DNA of 64,000 bases from positions 116,526 through 180,525 of the forward strand of contig MNCI01000003.1 in the NCBI GenBank assembly GCA_015680685.1. Reading direction: 5' to 3'. Positions 29,734-41,499 of this stretch are shown here, in pieces (positions within the stretch are counted from its first letter, which is position 1; each line of letters starts with the position of its first letter). This stretch comes from Gnetum montanum. Its lineage: Eukaryota; Streptophyta; Gnetopsida; Gnetales; Gnetaceae. The translations under genes and the position numbers were made by a program. The notes below the pieces were generated by a model, which worked only from the letters and a program-made list of their open reading frames with translations, was not told the origin of the DNA and searched no databases.

Positions 29734-31926
29734 CTATGGTTGAGTGGGGAGTTCCCCTTGCATTGTTGGAGCAAGAGGTAGTGGAACTATTGGTGTACAA
29801 GAGTCGGATGGATTCAGAGGATGGTATGCATGTAGTGTGTCTCCCGGAGAAGAAGGAGTCCTTCTAAAATACTCCTGAACTTGGTAGTGACATTGTGGAG
29901 TTGCATGATCCATAGAGTCACTTTGAGAAACTGGTTGCTGCATGTAATAGCCATAAGGATCTGGTTGCCATTAAGGGTATTGTTACCTAGGTGGTGGCAT
30001 CCCCCATGACTATGGGTGTTTCCACTACTGGTGTTGCCCAATAGGTTGTGGTAGGGTTCCACTTGGATAATACGTTAACAATTGGTGGAACTGCCTTGGG
30101 TTACCTTAGGGATAATGTAACCTTCGGGGTGCCTGCCATCTATTAAGTCTTTGGTTGAGTGCATACATCCCAGACTCTTGTAAATGTGAGATTATTGGGC
30201 AACATCCCTTAGGATGGTCATATTGGTAGATCTAGCATCCATCGTCATTGTCTGTATCTGAATCCACAACCTCATCAGTGATAGTCATTTTTCCCTTACC
30301 TTTGTCACATGCATGGCCTGAGTCTCTCCACTTTTTCTTGTCATGGTCACTACTTCATTCCTTAAACTCTTCTACGATTTTCAAAACAGTTTCAAATCTA
30401 CTATCCAAGGAGTCCCACATTTGATCTACCTTAGCTGACACTTCCATTGTTAACTTTTGAAGCGGCAAGGTTTTTCTATTCACCAACTCTTCGAGTGGTG
30501 ATTCATCCTCTTCATCACAGAATCTTACTCCCTTCTTTCGGAGGGAAGGATCGTGGTTATATTCTTCTGCGCTTTCTCTTTTCCATAGCTCCCCTCCTTC
30601 TTTAGCTACTTGCTCCAGCAATTGATGAATTTCATGGGATCTAAGTGCAGATAGTCTCCCTTGGGCATATGTCCCAAGGGTTCTCCTAGTTTCATGTCTT
30701 AGCCCATCTACGAGGTGGTGTAGTTGATCCCATTATGCGTAGCCATGGCCCGGGCAACGATGTAGCAAAGCATAATATCGGCCCATGGCAGCATCCAAGG
30801 GTTCATGATTACCCTGTTTCCATCCTTGGATCTACTTACGCAAATTGGACACTTTGGAGTATGTTTGATATTTATCGTTGAATAGTTCTAACATCGTACT
30901 CCACCTCCTAATGGTTTTCGATTCTAAGGATCGGTACCAACTCTCTGCTTCCTTTATGAGTGTCCTAGGAAAAAACTTTAACTTTTGCAACTCATTTTCT
31001 ATGTTCTGCAAGGCACAGGCATCGTGGAATGCCTGTAAATGATTTTGCGGATTAGCGTTGTATCCCCCTTAGAATCGTGGGATATTATTCATATCTAATC
31101 TCTTGATCTGGCTATCTTTTTAATGCCTTGTAGGTATTCTAACTGCCTCCATAATATCTAGCATACTTCAGGTGGCAAGTAGGGGTTCGTCATGATCATC
31201 TCTCTCATGACGTCTATGATGCCTACATGTTTCCCTTCTTTCCCTTCTACCATGTCTAGACTCTCTAGACTGCCCTCTTCCTCGCTCTCGACTCTCTCGT
31301 CAAGGTTTCTCATTTTTCTTACCCTTATCCTCACTGTTATGCTCTTTGTGACTGCATCTTGATGTGGAAGGAGAGGGTGAATGATGTGATGAAGGGGAAG
31401 AAGAAGGAGAACCATCGTCATGATAATGTTTCTTACCTTCTCTTCAATGGCTACAGCTTCGATCATGATAACGATCAAAATGCCCATCCTTGTCATGTGT
31501 TTTTGTTCCCTCGGTGAATAGTTTGTGTTCATGGGGATTAGAACCAGGGTTGTGTATCGTGGAGCATAGGTTCTGATACCCCACCTCCTCACTATTGTTA
31601 GGAGGGGGAACATCATTTGATGGAGAACCTATTATAATTGGTTCACCATCTCTAATTTCTCTTAGGACATGCGGGACCCCTTTTCCCTTCAACAATGTAT
31701 GGTGGCTCTTCTTCCTCGAGTCCCTTAAATGTTGTGCGGCTGTGAGATGGTAATCCCTAATGTCAAAATCACCTACAACGTATTCAAATTATAATTGTAT
31801 CATCTCTATCTGTGCAAGAGCACGAAGAAGCATGTTAGGGACTGCATGATCTGGAGGTAACACCATGTTACCTTGCAAATCTCTCCAACGCAGTTGTTCA
31901 TCCTGATGAAGGATAAAGGTAAAATC
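29734..31926 (-). pseudogene. Gag of A2, decayed, N-terminus partly in the gap
   Basis: Near the gap the frame reads FTFILHQDEQLRWRDLQGN, matching the A1 gag N-terminus. 31158-31695 holds a charged region and 30640-31090 the Retrotrans_gag-like part. 30355-30621 holds the charged VAKEGGELWKRESAEEYN segment, also found in A1, A3 and A4. The zinc knuckle near 30190-30235 ends YDHPKGCC. Its second Cys position is Tyr and a stop lies inside it. The region is interrupted by several stops. Confidence 0.78.
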
Positions 31927-32522
31927 NNNNNNNNNNNNNNNNNNNNNNNNNNNNNNNNNNNNNNNNNNNNNNNNNNNNNNNNNNNNNNNNNNNNNNNNNN
32001 NNNNNNNNNNNNNNNNNNNNNNNNNNNNNNNNNNNNNNNNNNNNNNNNNNNNNNNNNNNNNNNNNNNNNNNNNNNNNNNNNNNNNNNNNNNNNNNNNNNN
32101 NNNNNNNNNNNNNNNNNNNNNNNNNNNNNNNNNNNNNNNNNNNNNNNNNNNNNNNNNNNNNNNNNNNNNNNNNNNNNNNNNNNNNNNNNNNNNNNNNNNN
32201 NNNNNNNNNNNNNNNNNNNNNNNNNNNNNNNNNNNNNNNNNNNNNNNNNNNNNNNNNNNNNNNNNNNNNNNNNNNNNNNNNNNNNNNNNNNNNNNNNNNN
32301 NNNNNNNNNNNNNNNNNNNNNNNNNNNNNNNNNNNNNNNNNNNNNNNNNNNNNNNNNNNNNNNNNNNNNNNNNNNNNNNNNNNNNNNNNNNNNNNNNNNN
32401 NNNNNNNNNNNNNNNNNNNNNNNNNNNNNNNNNNNNNNNNNNNNNNNNNNNNNNNNNNNNNNNNNNNNNNNNNNNNNNNNNNNNNNNNNNNNNNNNNNNN
32501 NNNNNNNNNNNNNNNNNNNNNN
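31927..32522. other. Assembly gap (596 N)
   Basis: The run of N covers the A2 gag start, leader, primer site and the inner part of the 5' LTR. Open frames drawn across it are artefacts. Confidence 0.99.
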
Positions 32523-32867
32523 TAAATAAAGTCCTATCTAGCTTAGTCCATGCACTGCAAGGTTTATCCAGGAAGTTCGTCTTTATTTCCGTACACAAAC
32601 TTGTGTTCAGGTACAATATTTGCTCGAATAAAGATCCGTTCACTTTGGAGCTCCTATTATGGGCACATGGAAATTATTCTATCTTTAAAGAGGTAAAACT
32701 GTCAGAGTTTCGCTATGGTCTAGGCCTAGAGTGAGAAACAAGGAAGAGCCACCTCTTATTTATAGATTTGGCGGCGCACTGCGATATCGCGTACGTGATA
32801 TCGCAGGGGAAGACGTGATATCGCAGGGGATGCAATATCACAGCGGACACAATATCACATCCCATCA
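32523..32867 (-). repeat. 5' LTR of A2, outer part
   Basis: Nearly identical to 24950-25295, including the CGATATCG set and TATA box. It ends CCCATCA at 32867, followed by the CTACC duplication. The inner part is lost in the gap. Confidence 0.9.
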
Positions 32868-32872
32868 CTACC

Positions 32873-33691
32873 AAACATAGTGAGACATCCTAGGCCACAA
32901 GCAAGACATCTCAAGTTGATATTTCTAGATATTACAAGGAGTCCAACATGCAAATGGAGGAGAACAAACCTATAAAGAGATGGTAAACTCAAAAGCAAGA
33001 TGAAAGACAAGTGAGTGCATTGCATACATCTTTTTGTTGGTCCTCATCTCCTCTATCTTTAGATGTGTTATGCAAGAACTATACATATCTTTGTGAAGTT
33101 AAGATCCTCAATTACATCTATCTTTTTTTGTATTTTGTGTTAAGCTAAAGGCAAGAAATTTGAGAGCTAGTTCAGTTCTCCTAGTCTCTCATTCCATTGT
33201 AACATTGCCTTGAGGGATTGAGTGTGTTTCTTGGGGGAAAGCATCCTTTATAAAGCTTGAGAGCATATAGAAACCCTAGGGGATTGGATGTGTTTCTTGA
33301 GAAAAAACATCATTTGTAAAGCTTGAAAGCTTGTAGAGGCCCTGAGGGGTTGGATGTATTTTTTGAGGGAAGAAAACCTTTGTAAAGATTAGAAGCTTGT
33401 GAATACCTAAGGGTCTGATTTTCCTAATGGGTTGGATGAGTTTCTTGAGGGAAATCGTCCTAGAAGCTTAAGATCTTGTTCAAACTTGAGGGTCTATTGT
33501 AATGGAAGCCTTTTAAAGGTTGTGGTGTCCTTGAAACCAAATTTTAAGTAATAAAATCAAAAGGTGTGTAAGGATTCTACCTGCCAAGTATTGAAGTATC
33601 CAAGTTGGGAAACCACATAAATTAACAAAGTTAAAAGTTGGACATTGTATGGATTGAGCTTATTCACACCCCTCTAAGTTCTAGATCTTCA
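32873..33691 (+). repeat. 5' LTR of copia element C1, right part
   Basis: Continues the AGACATCT-rich U3, then a TATA box (CCTATAAAGAG at about 32970). Imperfect repeats follow at 33210-33460, each with TTGGATGTGTTTCTTGAGGGAAA-like sequence about 100 bp apart. It ends GATCTTCA at 33691, two bases before the primer site. Total LTR length without A2 is about 1.2 kb. Confidence 0.75.
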
Positions 33692-33693
33692 AG

Positions 33694-33705
33694 TGGTATC
33701 GAAGC
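33694..33705 (+). other. Primer binding site of C1 (initiator tRNA-Met-like)
   Basis: TGGTATCGAAGC matches TGGTATCAGAGC, the standard copia primer site, apart from two swapped bases. It directly follows the LTR end and fixes the orientation of C1. Confidence 0.85.
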
Positions 33706-33746
33706 TTTAGTACTCCTAGTGTTAGTATAACAACTTAAAGTGAACT

Positions 33747-35500
33747 ATGGAGGGATCATCCTATAGCAAGCCATCCATATTTGATGGAATCAACTTCACC
33801 TACTAGAAGGCTTGGTTGCAGGGGTTCTTTGAATCTATGAAGTTTGAAGTATGGTAGTTCATCTTGGACAGATACTCCCATCCAACCTTAAGTGATACAA
33901 TTTCTTTTGGAGAGATTATTATTATTCCCAAACTAATACATAAGTGGACTCTTGAAGAAAAAGTCCAATTTATGTTTGATTTGAAAGCTAGAAACTGTCT
34001 CTATTGTTCTCTTAGCAAAATAGAGTTTAATAAAATAGCTAGATGCAAAACTATGAAAGAAATTTGGGAGGTTTTCTAAAGCTACCTATGAAGAAACCTT
34101 AGTAGTCAAACAATCTAAACTCCTAGTTTTACAAAGTGAATATGACAAGCTTAAAATGAAAAAGGGAGAAAGAATCAAAGACTACTTCTCTAGAATCCAT
34201 GATATAGTTGTTGCCATTAGGAAAATAGGAAAAGATCTATAAAAAATAAAGTTATCATTAAAATGATTAGAACTTTACTTCCTAAGTTTAGATCCAAGGT
34301 TATAGCCATGGAAGAAATCAAAGACTTCTCCACCCTAAAATTTGAAGAATTACAAAGTACACTTGTAGCATATGAGATGAATCTCATAAGTGCAGGTGTA
34401 ATCAAAGAAAAATTCCATTTTCCTTAAAACTCATGCAAAGAGATCTATAAAGGAAAAAGGGTCATCTGATTATGAAGAGAATAGTGAAGATGAATTGAAT
34501 TTCTTATCAAGACAAGTGAAAAGGCTTTTAGCATGCAAAGAAAAGAATATCAATCAATCAAGCATCAAAGATAAGGAGAAAAGAAAGTAATTTAAAAATT
34601 CTAATTTTGATGTCTTCCATAAAATGTTGGGTATGTGGAGAAAAATTTCATTTGGCCTCCAAATCTCCTAGTTCCAACAGGTTCTAGAAAAAGAAATACA
34701 TTAAGAAAGAAAAGAAAGGAAAAATTCTCTACACTAGTTAGGATGATGAATATAATGAAGAGGAACATGATGATACTTTAACTGAATCATATCTTCTTTG
34801 CTTGACCCTTGCACATGAAGCTTCCATTAGTGACTAAATCAATGACATAGATAAATATGAAGAAACAATTGAAGAAAGGTATGATTTGATTTGCAATGAG
34901 ATAATTTCCTTTCAGAACTTATGGATACAAATGAGAAAGGCTTTACATATTAAAGAACTAGAAATAGCTTAGCTCAATATGAAATGCTCATATCTTTAGA
35001 AGAAAAACTCAAACCTAAGGGTTGAGGCAAAAACGTTAACCCTTTCTCATGAGAAAATCAACAACAAACTTGCAAATTTAAAGCTCATCAATGAAAGGTT
35101 TATAAAAGGAAAGAAGACCCTAAAAATTATGCTAGGACAAGGAAGAGATCTAAGAAAACAAAAAGGATTGGGCAATCATTTCCACATTGAGATATCCACA
35201 AGAATATCACCAAAATGGAAGTAGTCACCCAAGTTTGAACATCTAGCTCGAATGAAAAATACTTTGTGTTATTACTGTGAAAAGTTTGGGCATGTACAAT
35301 CTTAGTGTCATTTACAATTAAAGCACCATAACATGGCTACTTGGTATTATCAAAAGAAGCCTAGAAAGAATAATTTATAGGTTAAAAAATTTTGGAGATC
35401 CAAGGAGAAAAATAAAAAGAAAGAAATGGTTGTACATGCTACTATAAACAATAAAAATGGAACAATCACCTCAAATGGAAAAAGAGATTCAAACAAATAA
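33747..35500 (+). pseudogene. Copia-type Gag of C1, decayed
   Basis: The start is ATG at 33747, about 50 bases after the primer site. The N-terminus reads SIFDGINFTY...KAWLQGFFES, then a UBN2-like gag core continues (33864-34079, ending MKEIWEVF, then shifted). SEYDKLKMKKGERIKDYFSRI follows near 34130. There are two CCHC-like knuckles, one near 34625 (CWVCGEKFHLAS) and one near 35270 (CYYCEKFGHVQS). The pattern fits Sirevirus/Maximus-like copia gag. Stops and shifts are frequent. No protease, integrase or RT of C1 follows, so the element is truncated after about 35500. Confidence 0.75.
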
Positions 35501-35529
35501 TATGAGTTTCAATAAAGATAAAAATTAGA

Positions 35530-36283
35530 TGTAAGCAAGAGAGGTATTCTATAATGGAGGACCTCATCCTAATCATACATGAGCATGTCAAGAACTAGGA
35601 GCAAGCAAGGTAAGGTTTGGTAAGTATTATTATGTTTCCATATCTTATTCCTTGACTTGCCTCATTCAGTTTTAATTAGTTGAATTATGAAGTGCTAGTG
35701 TTATGAAAATTACTATTGATTATTTTTATTGGAAGGATACTATTGGAAGCCTTGGTAAATCCCAAGGACTCCACACTTGATATTATGAGATGATGTGATG
35801 TAGATAGGGTAGTAAGTTTTAGTAACAATTGATTCTTCTTTAAGTAATGTTTTATCTCAATGAGAAACTAAGAACTAAATACTACAGTTGAAGGAAACTA
35901 TATTTGGATAAGAAATTGATATGCAAAATTCATCGAATTAAGACAACACTAGAGATAAGATGTCAAATTTTAGGTGAGATGTCTCACTAATTACTAAGAC
36001 ATCTTAGATAAGATTTCTTAGTAAGAGACAAGAATTCTCAAGTAAGATGTCTCAATTGAGGTCAAGCCAACTCAATTATTTAGCACTGAACTCAAGCACG
36101 ATGCCTTACTATCTTGTGAGATGTCTCAACTACATTAAACCTATTTCGTAGATGTTTCTTCTACATCATGACCTATAAAAAGATCTTACTCTAATCCTCA
36201 TTTTATCTCATTCACCCAAGACATCCTGCACTAGATAACCAATACTCCATCTTGTAGTAGTAGCATCTTCATCTAGTGTGATT
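35530..36283 (+). repeat. U3-like region with AGATGTCT motifs and TATA box
   Basis: From about 35955 to 36130 the motif AGATGTCT or AGACATCT recurs, as in the C1 U3, followed by CCTATAAAAAG at about 36172. This looks like the promoter part of a related LTR. I cannot place its borders, and no primer site follows. Confidence 0.5.
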
Positions 36284-37830
36284 TCCATGGCTCATAGGAA
36301 GGAGGACCTCAAGGTAACCACAATGTAGATCTAATGGGATACAAGGAGTAGCAGCAAGTAGAGTAAGTTCTTACAAGCTTTAATTCTAATCTTTTAACAT
36401 AAAGAACAAGTTTGAGAATATCAAATTGAGTTTTAGGCAACATCATCAAAATGAGTTAGTAGCTTATTTTGAAATCCTTGATTGGGCCACTATCATTTCC
36501 ATGTTTGTTTGCCTACTAGAAGTTCTCATCTGTGAAGTTTTTAGTAATATTTTTATTACATATGAATTTATTAGGGCCTTTACTACTATGGTAGGTGATA
36601 TTATTGTGCAAGTGCCTCCATAAATTGTCAATGATCTGCTAGGAATTTTAAGTGTCAATGTTCACAAGGTTGTAATTCCTTCCATGGATGATATTTTCAA
36701 CAATGGTATTATTCCTATGACTTATGATGCCCTATTTGGTAGTTCAATCTCTCTATAGGATGGTCAAGTATATCGACATCAAATGATCTAGGATGCCTCC
36801 ACTCTCTTTCTTATTTTGATGTATAACATCATTGTAAAGGAAGATAGCTATAACTACTTACTACTACCTTAGGTCTCTATTCTTTACTACTTAATGATAG
36901 GATAGCCAGTTGATTTGGGGCACATCATTTGTAGAGACATGCTAGGGATGTACTCTCATGCAAGCACCTATGAACACTTGCTACTTATTAGTATTATTAT
37001 TTGATAGGAAAGTGTTCCTATTCTAGATCTTTCCATTCTCAAAGGAAAGAGGAGTCTTGCTAAATACGCTAGGAAGAGAAGCACTTCTCACACTAATTCA
37101 ACAACTTCTTCATCATCACAGGAACCCAGTAGGTAGGCACTAGTGAGACCATCTTCATAGGCACCAATTGGCTAGTCCACCCAAGTACCAACATAGCTCA
37201 AAAGCTCCAAATCTATTGGTGCTCAAGTTGGCTCTTCCATGAAGAAGGTATTTCACTCCTTTGTCAAGGCCATTAGGAAGCTAGTTAAGAAACTTACATA
37301 TATCTACAAGAGCTTGGTATTAGTAGGCATTCATCCACTTACTAAAGGTGCTCCAAAATTTGAGGAGGTTGAGACTCCTCATGTGATAGAGAGTGAGGAT
37401 GAGATAGAGCATGTCCAGCATACCATACCAACATGTCCATCAAAAGCCTATGACTCTAGAAATCCTTCAGATTTAGAGGAGATGGAAGAAGCTCCAATAG
37501 GTGCATAGGGGAAGCCTATCCTTCACTTATAGTAGTTATTTACAAGGGCATTTATGTAAGGGGAGTCTTCTAGAAAACTCTTCAAGAGGTTCTAAGTTAA
37601 TGAGCCTTCATAAAATTTTGAGTAGTAGGCCATGGACAAAATTTTTAGCATGAAAACCTAGTGGGAACAACCTATTTCTAATACATATCAGTGTAAATCC
37701 ACTCCATCATCCTCCTAGTATGTCCCATCACATGATAATCCTCTTGTCTCCACCTACTTTCAGGTGAAGCTTCAGCCTAGGAAGTCCATGAAAGAATTAG
37801 TTATTGGATGTTGAGTAGTAGGTGCTTTTG
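36284..37830 (+). pseudogene. Decayed ORF of the plant-transposon-protein (PF20167-like) type
   Basis: An ATG at 36284 (MAHRKEDLK) lies about 110 bases downstream of a TATA box. Right after it CTCAAG|GTAACC could be a splice donor. From about 36405 one frame gives a globular domain with VAYFEILDWATIISMFV, VIPSMDDIFNNGIIPMTYDAL, YYLMIG and VDLGHIICRDMLGMYSH, separated by stops. The order resembles the putative plant transposon protein domain found in retrotransposon third ORFs. A basic segment (SFVKAIRKLVKKL) and an acidic stretch follow at 37239-37508. It is not the same sequence as the A1 third ORF and lacks the CPW motif. Assignment is by pattern only. Confidence 0.5.
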
Positions 37831-37849
37831 AGGGCTTGCTGGGTGGTAA

Positions 37850-38910
37850 ATTATCATAACCTCAAAGTTAACTATATAATGTATGGTCCTTCCTATACTA
37901 TTTGAAACTTGGTTCATTGTGACACATGCATGGAATTCTAATAGAGAACCTCATCTCCTAGTTTGAATGCAACCTTTTTTATTTAAGCATTGTGGCATTG
38001 TTTATTATATGTCTTGTATACTTCATTCATCATAAGAGCTACTCTTTGATTCTCATTGAGCACGTTGAGTATCAACAGTCATTCCTTTTATGCTAAGTTA
38101 ATGTCTAAATCAAGTTCACATGTAGTTTTGAGTGTAGAGATTTTGGTTTGAATTGAAAGTTTTGGTAACTTTCTATACACTAACTCATAAAGATAGTAAC
38201 TTATAGGAAGTTTTCATGTTGAGCGATATGCCCAAAGGACATTGTTAAGTTTGGTACTTCAATATTTCCTATATCTACTAATGGTTCATGTCACGATTCG
38301 AGTGATCTCACTATTGGTTACTTCTGCTTGACCATTGGCTTGAGGATGGTAGGGTGTTGTAAGTTTATGTCGCATCCCTAAGCATTGCACTAACTTAATG
38401 TAGCTCCTGTGAAGTGTGTTCCATTGTCAGAAATTAGTGCTCTAGATACACCAAACCTACTTACCACTTGTTATTAAAAACATTAGCTATAGTAGTATAG
38501 GTATAGTTAGGAACAACTGCAACTTCAACCCATTTTATATAGTGGTCAACAACAACAATGATATAATACTTTTCATTGGACATGGGAGTGATGGGTCCAA
38601 TGAAGCTAATTCCCCAAAGGTTGAAAGACTCTAATGATTGAATCCACTATTGGAACCCTTGTATCTTGGATATCATTCCTCCATCATGTCGGCATCTTTT
38701 TCATCAATGAGCAAAATAATGAACACCTTTAAAAATTGTTGGACAAAAATACCTTGCCACCAAGATCTTTATGGTTGTTCTTCTTCTTACATAGTGACCC
38801 CCACAAGGACCCTCATGAGTATCTTGCAAGACTCTTAGTTGATCTTCATGAAGTGCATACCATTGTACCATGTCATTGACACAAACCTTATATAGGTTTC
38901 CCTCTATCTC
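37850..38910 (-). pseudogene. Integrase of A3, first catalytic Asp replaced
   Basis: The motif that reads GIDFMGP in A1 reads GISFIGP here (38593-38613), so the first catalytic Asp is Ser. The second motif SDNGTHF is kept at 38411-38431 in the same frame. The C-terminal part is collinear with A1 12950-13400. Many stops are present. Confidence 0.82.
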
Positions 38911-38999
38911 TATGAAGTGCTTAACCTAATAGAGAAATTACTATTTCCTTTTATGATCCCATTCAACAGGAGTCTCTTATGTGAGTAGATATGAGAGGA

Positions 39000-40300
39000 A
39001 TTCATCATACTAAATTGCAACCCTTTGTGTGTGAACTTTAGTTGCCTTAGCAAAGAAAAGCGTACCTAAACATTGATTAAACAAGGGCTCTTCATCATCA
39101 ATGTTATCCCATATTAACTAAGATAGATGATCTACAACTACATTCTCAGCTCCTTTCTTGTCCATCATTGTTTAAAAAAACTCATACAAGATCACCAATC
39201 ACTATATAACGTAAGGGCTGATTGCTGGTTTGTTCATCAAGAAGCAAATTGCACTATGATCAGTATGCATAAAAATTGGATATTCATGCACATAGTGCCT
39301 GAATTTCTCTAAAGCATACGTCACCACCATGAGTTCCTTTTCTATAGTGATGTAATTGAGTTGTGCATCCACAATGCTCTTACTTTCACAACGAATATAA
39401 TATGTATGTTTTTGATAATTCATTTGTGAGAGTATCACATGTAATGCATAGTTGGATGCATCTATAATGATGTGAAAGGGTTTGGCCTAATCAAGAGCAT
39501 GTAGAATTGGTATTTCTACAAGCTTCTATTTCAAGTGTTTGAATACTTATTTGCATTTCTTGATCCACTCAAATTTTGCATCCTTCTTGGTAAGCTCAAC
39601 CAACAAGTTGAAAATTTTGGAGAAGTTTTCAAGAAAACGCTTGTAATAACTAGTATGACCAAGGAATGAGCTTACATCTTTGATGGCTTGAGTTTGTTTA
39701 GTGATTCCTTTGATAACCCTTATATTTTTAAGGTCCATCTCATTTCCATTCCTTGAAATTATATAATCTAAAATAATATCCTCTTGGAACATCAAATGGC
39801 CCTTTTGCTAGTTTACCTACAGGTTTATCTCCACATATTTTTTTAGTACCTAGTCAAGACAATCCAATGCTTGTTCAAAATCAACATCATAGGCAGGGAA
39901 GTCATCTATAAGACTTCTAAGCAATTGCTAATCTATTGCTAAAAGATATTTAGAACTAGGTGCTAAAAGTTCCACAAGATCTTGTGCAAGTTGTTTTGGC
40001 TTGGTCTTCTAGAGTAATTTGTATTTGATTATGTTCATTATTCCTATCTAAAAAATTTTAATAATTGTGCCCTATAATTAGGTCCAACACTTGGTTCACA
40101 AATGGTAACAGAAAATTATCCTCAAATGTAGCCATGTTCAATAGCCTAAATTTTATATAAACTCTTAACTGTCCACCTTTCTTTGGTATAATAATAAGTG
40201 GGCTTACCCACTGACTATTTGCCATTAGATAGATAAATCCTACCTTGAGAAGCTTTTTGATTTCATTTTTAATAACCTGTTTCAATTCTAGATTGAATCA
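39000..40300 (-). pseudogene. RT and RNase H of A3, decayed
   Basis: RT motifs: VIKNEIKKLLKVGFIY, WVSPLIIIPKK, LPFVNQVLD (40058-40285) and LIDDF at 39899-39913, so the active-site Asp pair is kept, unlike in A1. QDVSSFLGHTSYY-like sequence lies in 39547-39795. RNase H at 39202-39438 reads LNYITIEKELMVVTYALEKF and HTDHSAICFL, keeping the TDH Asp. Stops and shifts separate the parts. Confidence 0.85.
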
Positions 40301-40679
40301 CTTTTATGATTGTCTCTTGGGCTTGATAGTTCAGTTTGTGTAGATCTAATGCTAGTATATGTGTGGATCTATTCCTATTAATTCATCATATAACCAACCA
40401 AAGGCTATTGGCCATTCATTGATTGCCTTTAGTAGCTTTTCCTTCTATTCCCTAGTGAGTTGGACACTACTGATTACTAGCTTCCGATTATCTAGGAATA
40501 CATACTCTAAAGATGCTAGTAAGGATTTTAGTTCCAAGGGCTCTTACTTAGAAGTATTAGGGATTTCCAAATCTCCCCAATACATTTCTACTTCTTTTCT
40601 ACATTCTACTTTGAAGAGTTGGCTTTGGATTTGCTCCATCTTATCCATCTTATCTATATAGGTATCTGTAAGGATTTCA

Positions 40680-41350
40680 GCTGGTTCCATGCACATTATG
40701 GAATTAGGGATATCATCTATGATTAGCCACTAGGTACCTTCTTGTTATATGCCTACTATGAATAAGAATATTTGGATGCTTGTGGTTTCGACACACTTCT
40801 TGGATGTTGTAATAGATGTGCTCTTTACAGCCCATATTTTTTGCATGCAATGGTACCTTGTGTTACTATATGTGATGCATGAACCCCTCTTCTTCTAAAT
40901 CTTTCCAAATTTATTTTTCTATAAATTTTCAAGGAGAGGTCTTTAATCTATGACTTGACAACAATTATATTTATCTAAGTCCTCCCCATAATGATTAGGA
41001 AGTCACCTTTACAATTGTCTACATGAATAACTAGGAAGTTCGCTAGATATGATCAACTACAAATAATGATCACAATATCCTCAATCAATCCCAATGGAAT
41101 AGTAATGGAGTAGTCTACAAGCTCTAACCTAATGTTACATTTCTTAAGTAGAGGTAGGTTCCAAGTTTTATATATATTTAAAAAAATTAAGTTCACATCA
41201 AAACCTAAGTCTAATAAAGCCTTGAACAAATCATTTTCTATAAACTATAAATAAATTAGAGGACTTCCATTATTAGTTCTTTTTCTAGAAAGGTGTCCTT
41301 CCTTTATCTAGTTTGTCATTGCATGGGTCAATATGATAGTATGTACATTT
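40680..41350 (-). pseudogene. Protease region of A3, decayed
   Basis: Collinear with the A1 protease at 15780-16440. The catalytic triplet position near 41205 appears to read DLG instead of DSG. No long frame survives. Confidence 0.65.
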
Positions 41351-41499
41351 TTTATCTTTAATTCAAAGGTGGCTTGGTAGATATGCCTAGGGCAACTTAA
41401 GAAGGATTCATAGCCACAAATGCCTACGATGGTTTAGTAAGACTATTGGACCTAAAGAAAGTTCTTTTTGAGGCTTAAGCTCAAAACCACTTGAGTTGT

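Larger units (their letters stand above)
24492..32867 (-). mobile_element. Gypsy retrotransposon A2 (8.4 kb with gap), pol-deleted, target duplication CTACC
   Basis: The 3' LTR is 24492-25295 and the partial 5' LTR is 32523-32867. CTACC flanks the element at 24487-24491 and 32868-32872. Gag and protease regions resemble A1. RT, RNase H and integrase are missing, and the protease side joins almost directly to the family spacer at about 28740-28800. The third ORF is also missing. 25310-27397 holds unrelated sequence. The element looks non-autonomous. The N gap covers the gag start, primer site and part of the 5' LTR. Confidence 0.88.

Noticed and set aside
31789-32643. Long open frames across the N run on both strands
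   Set aside because: They exist only because N codons do not read as stops. Only the outer few dozen residues are real sequence.
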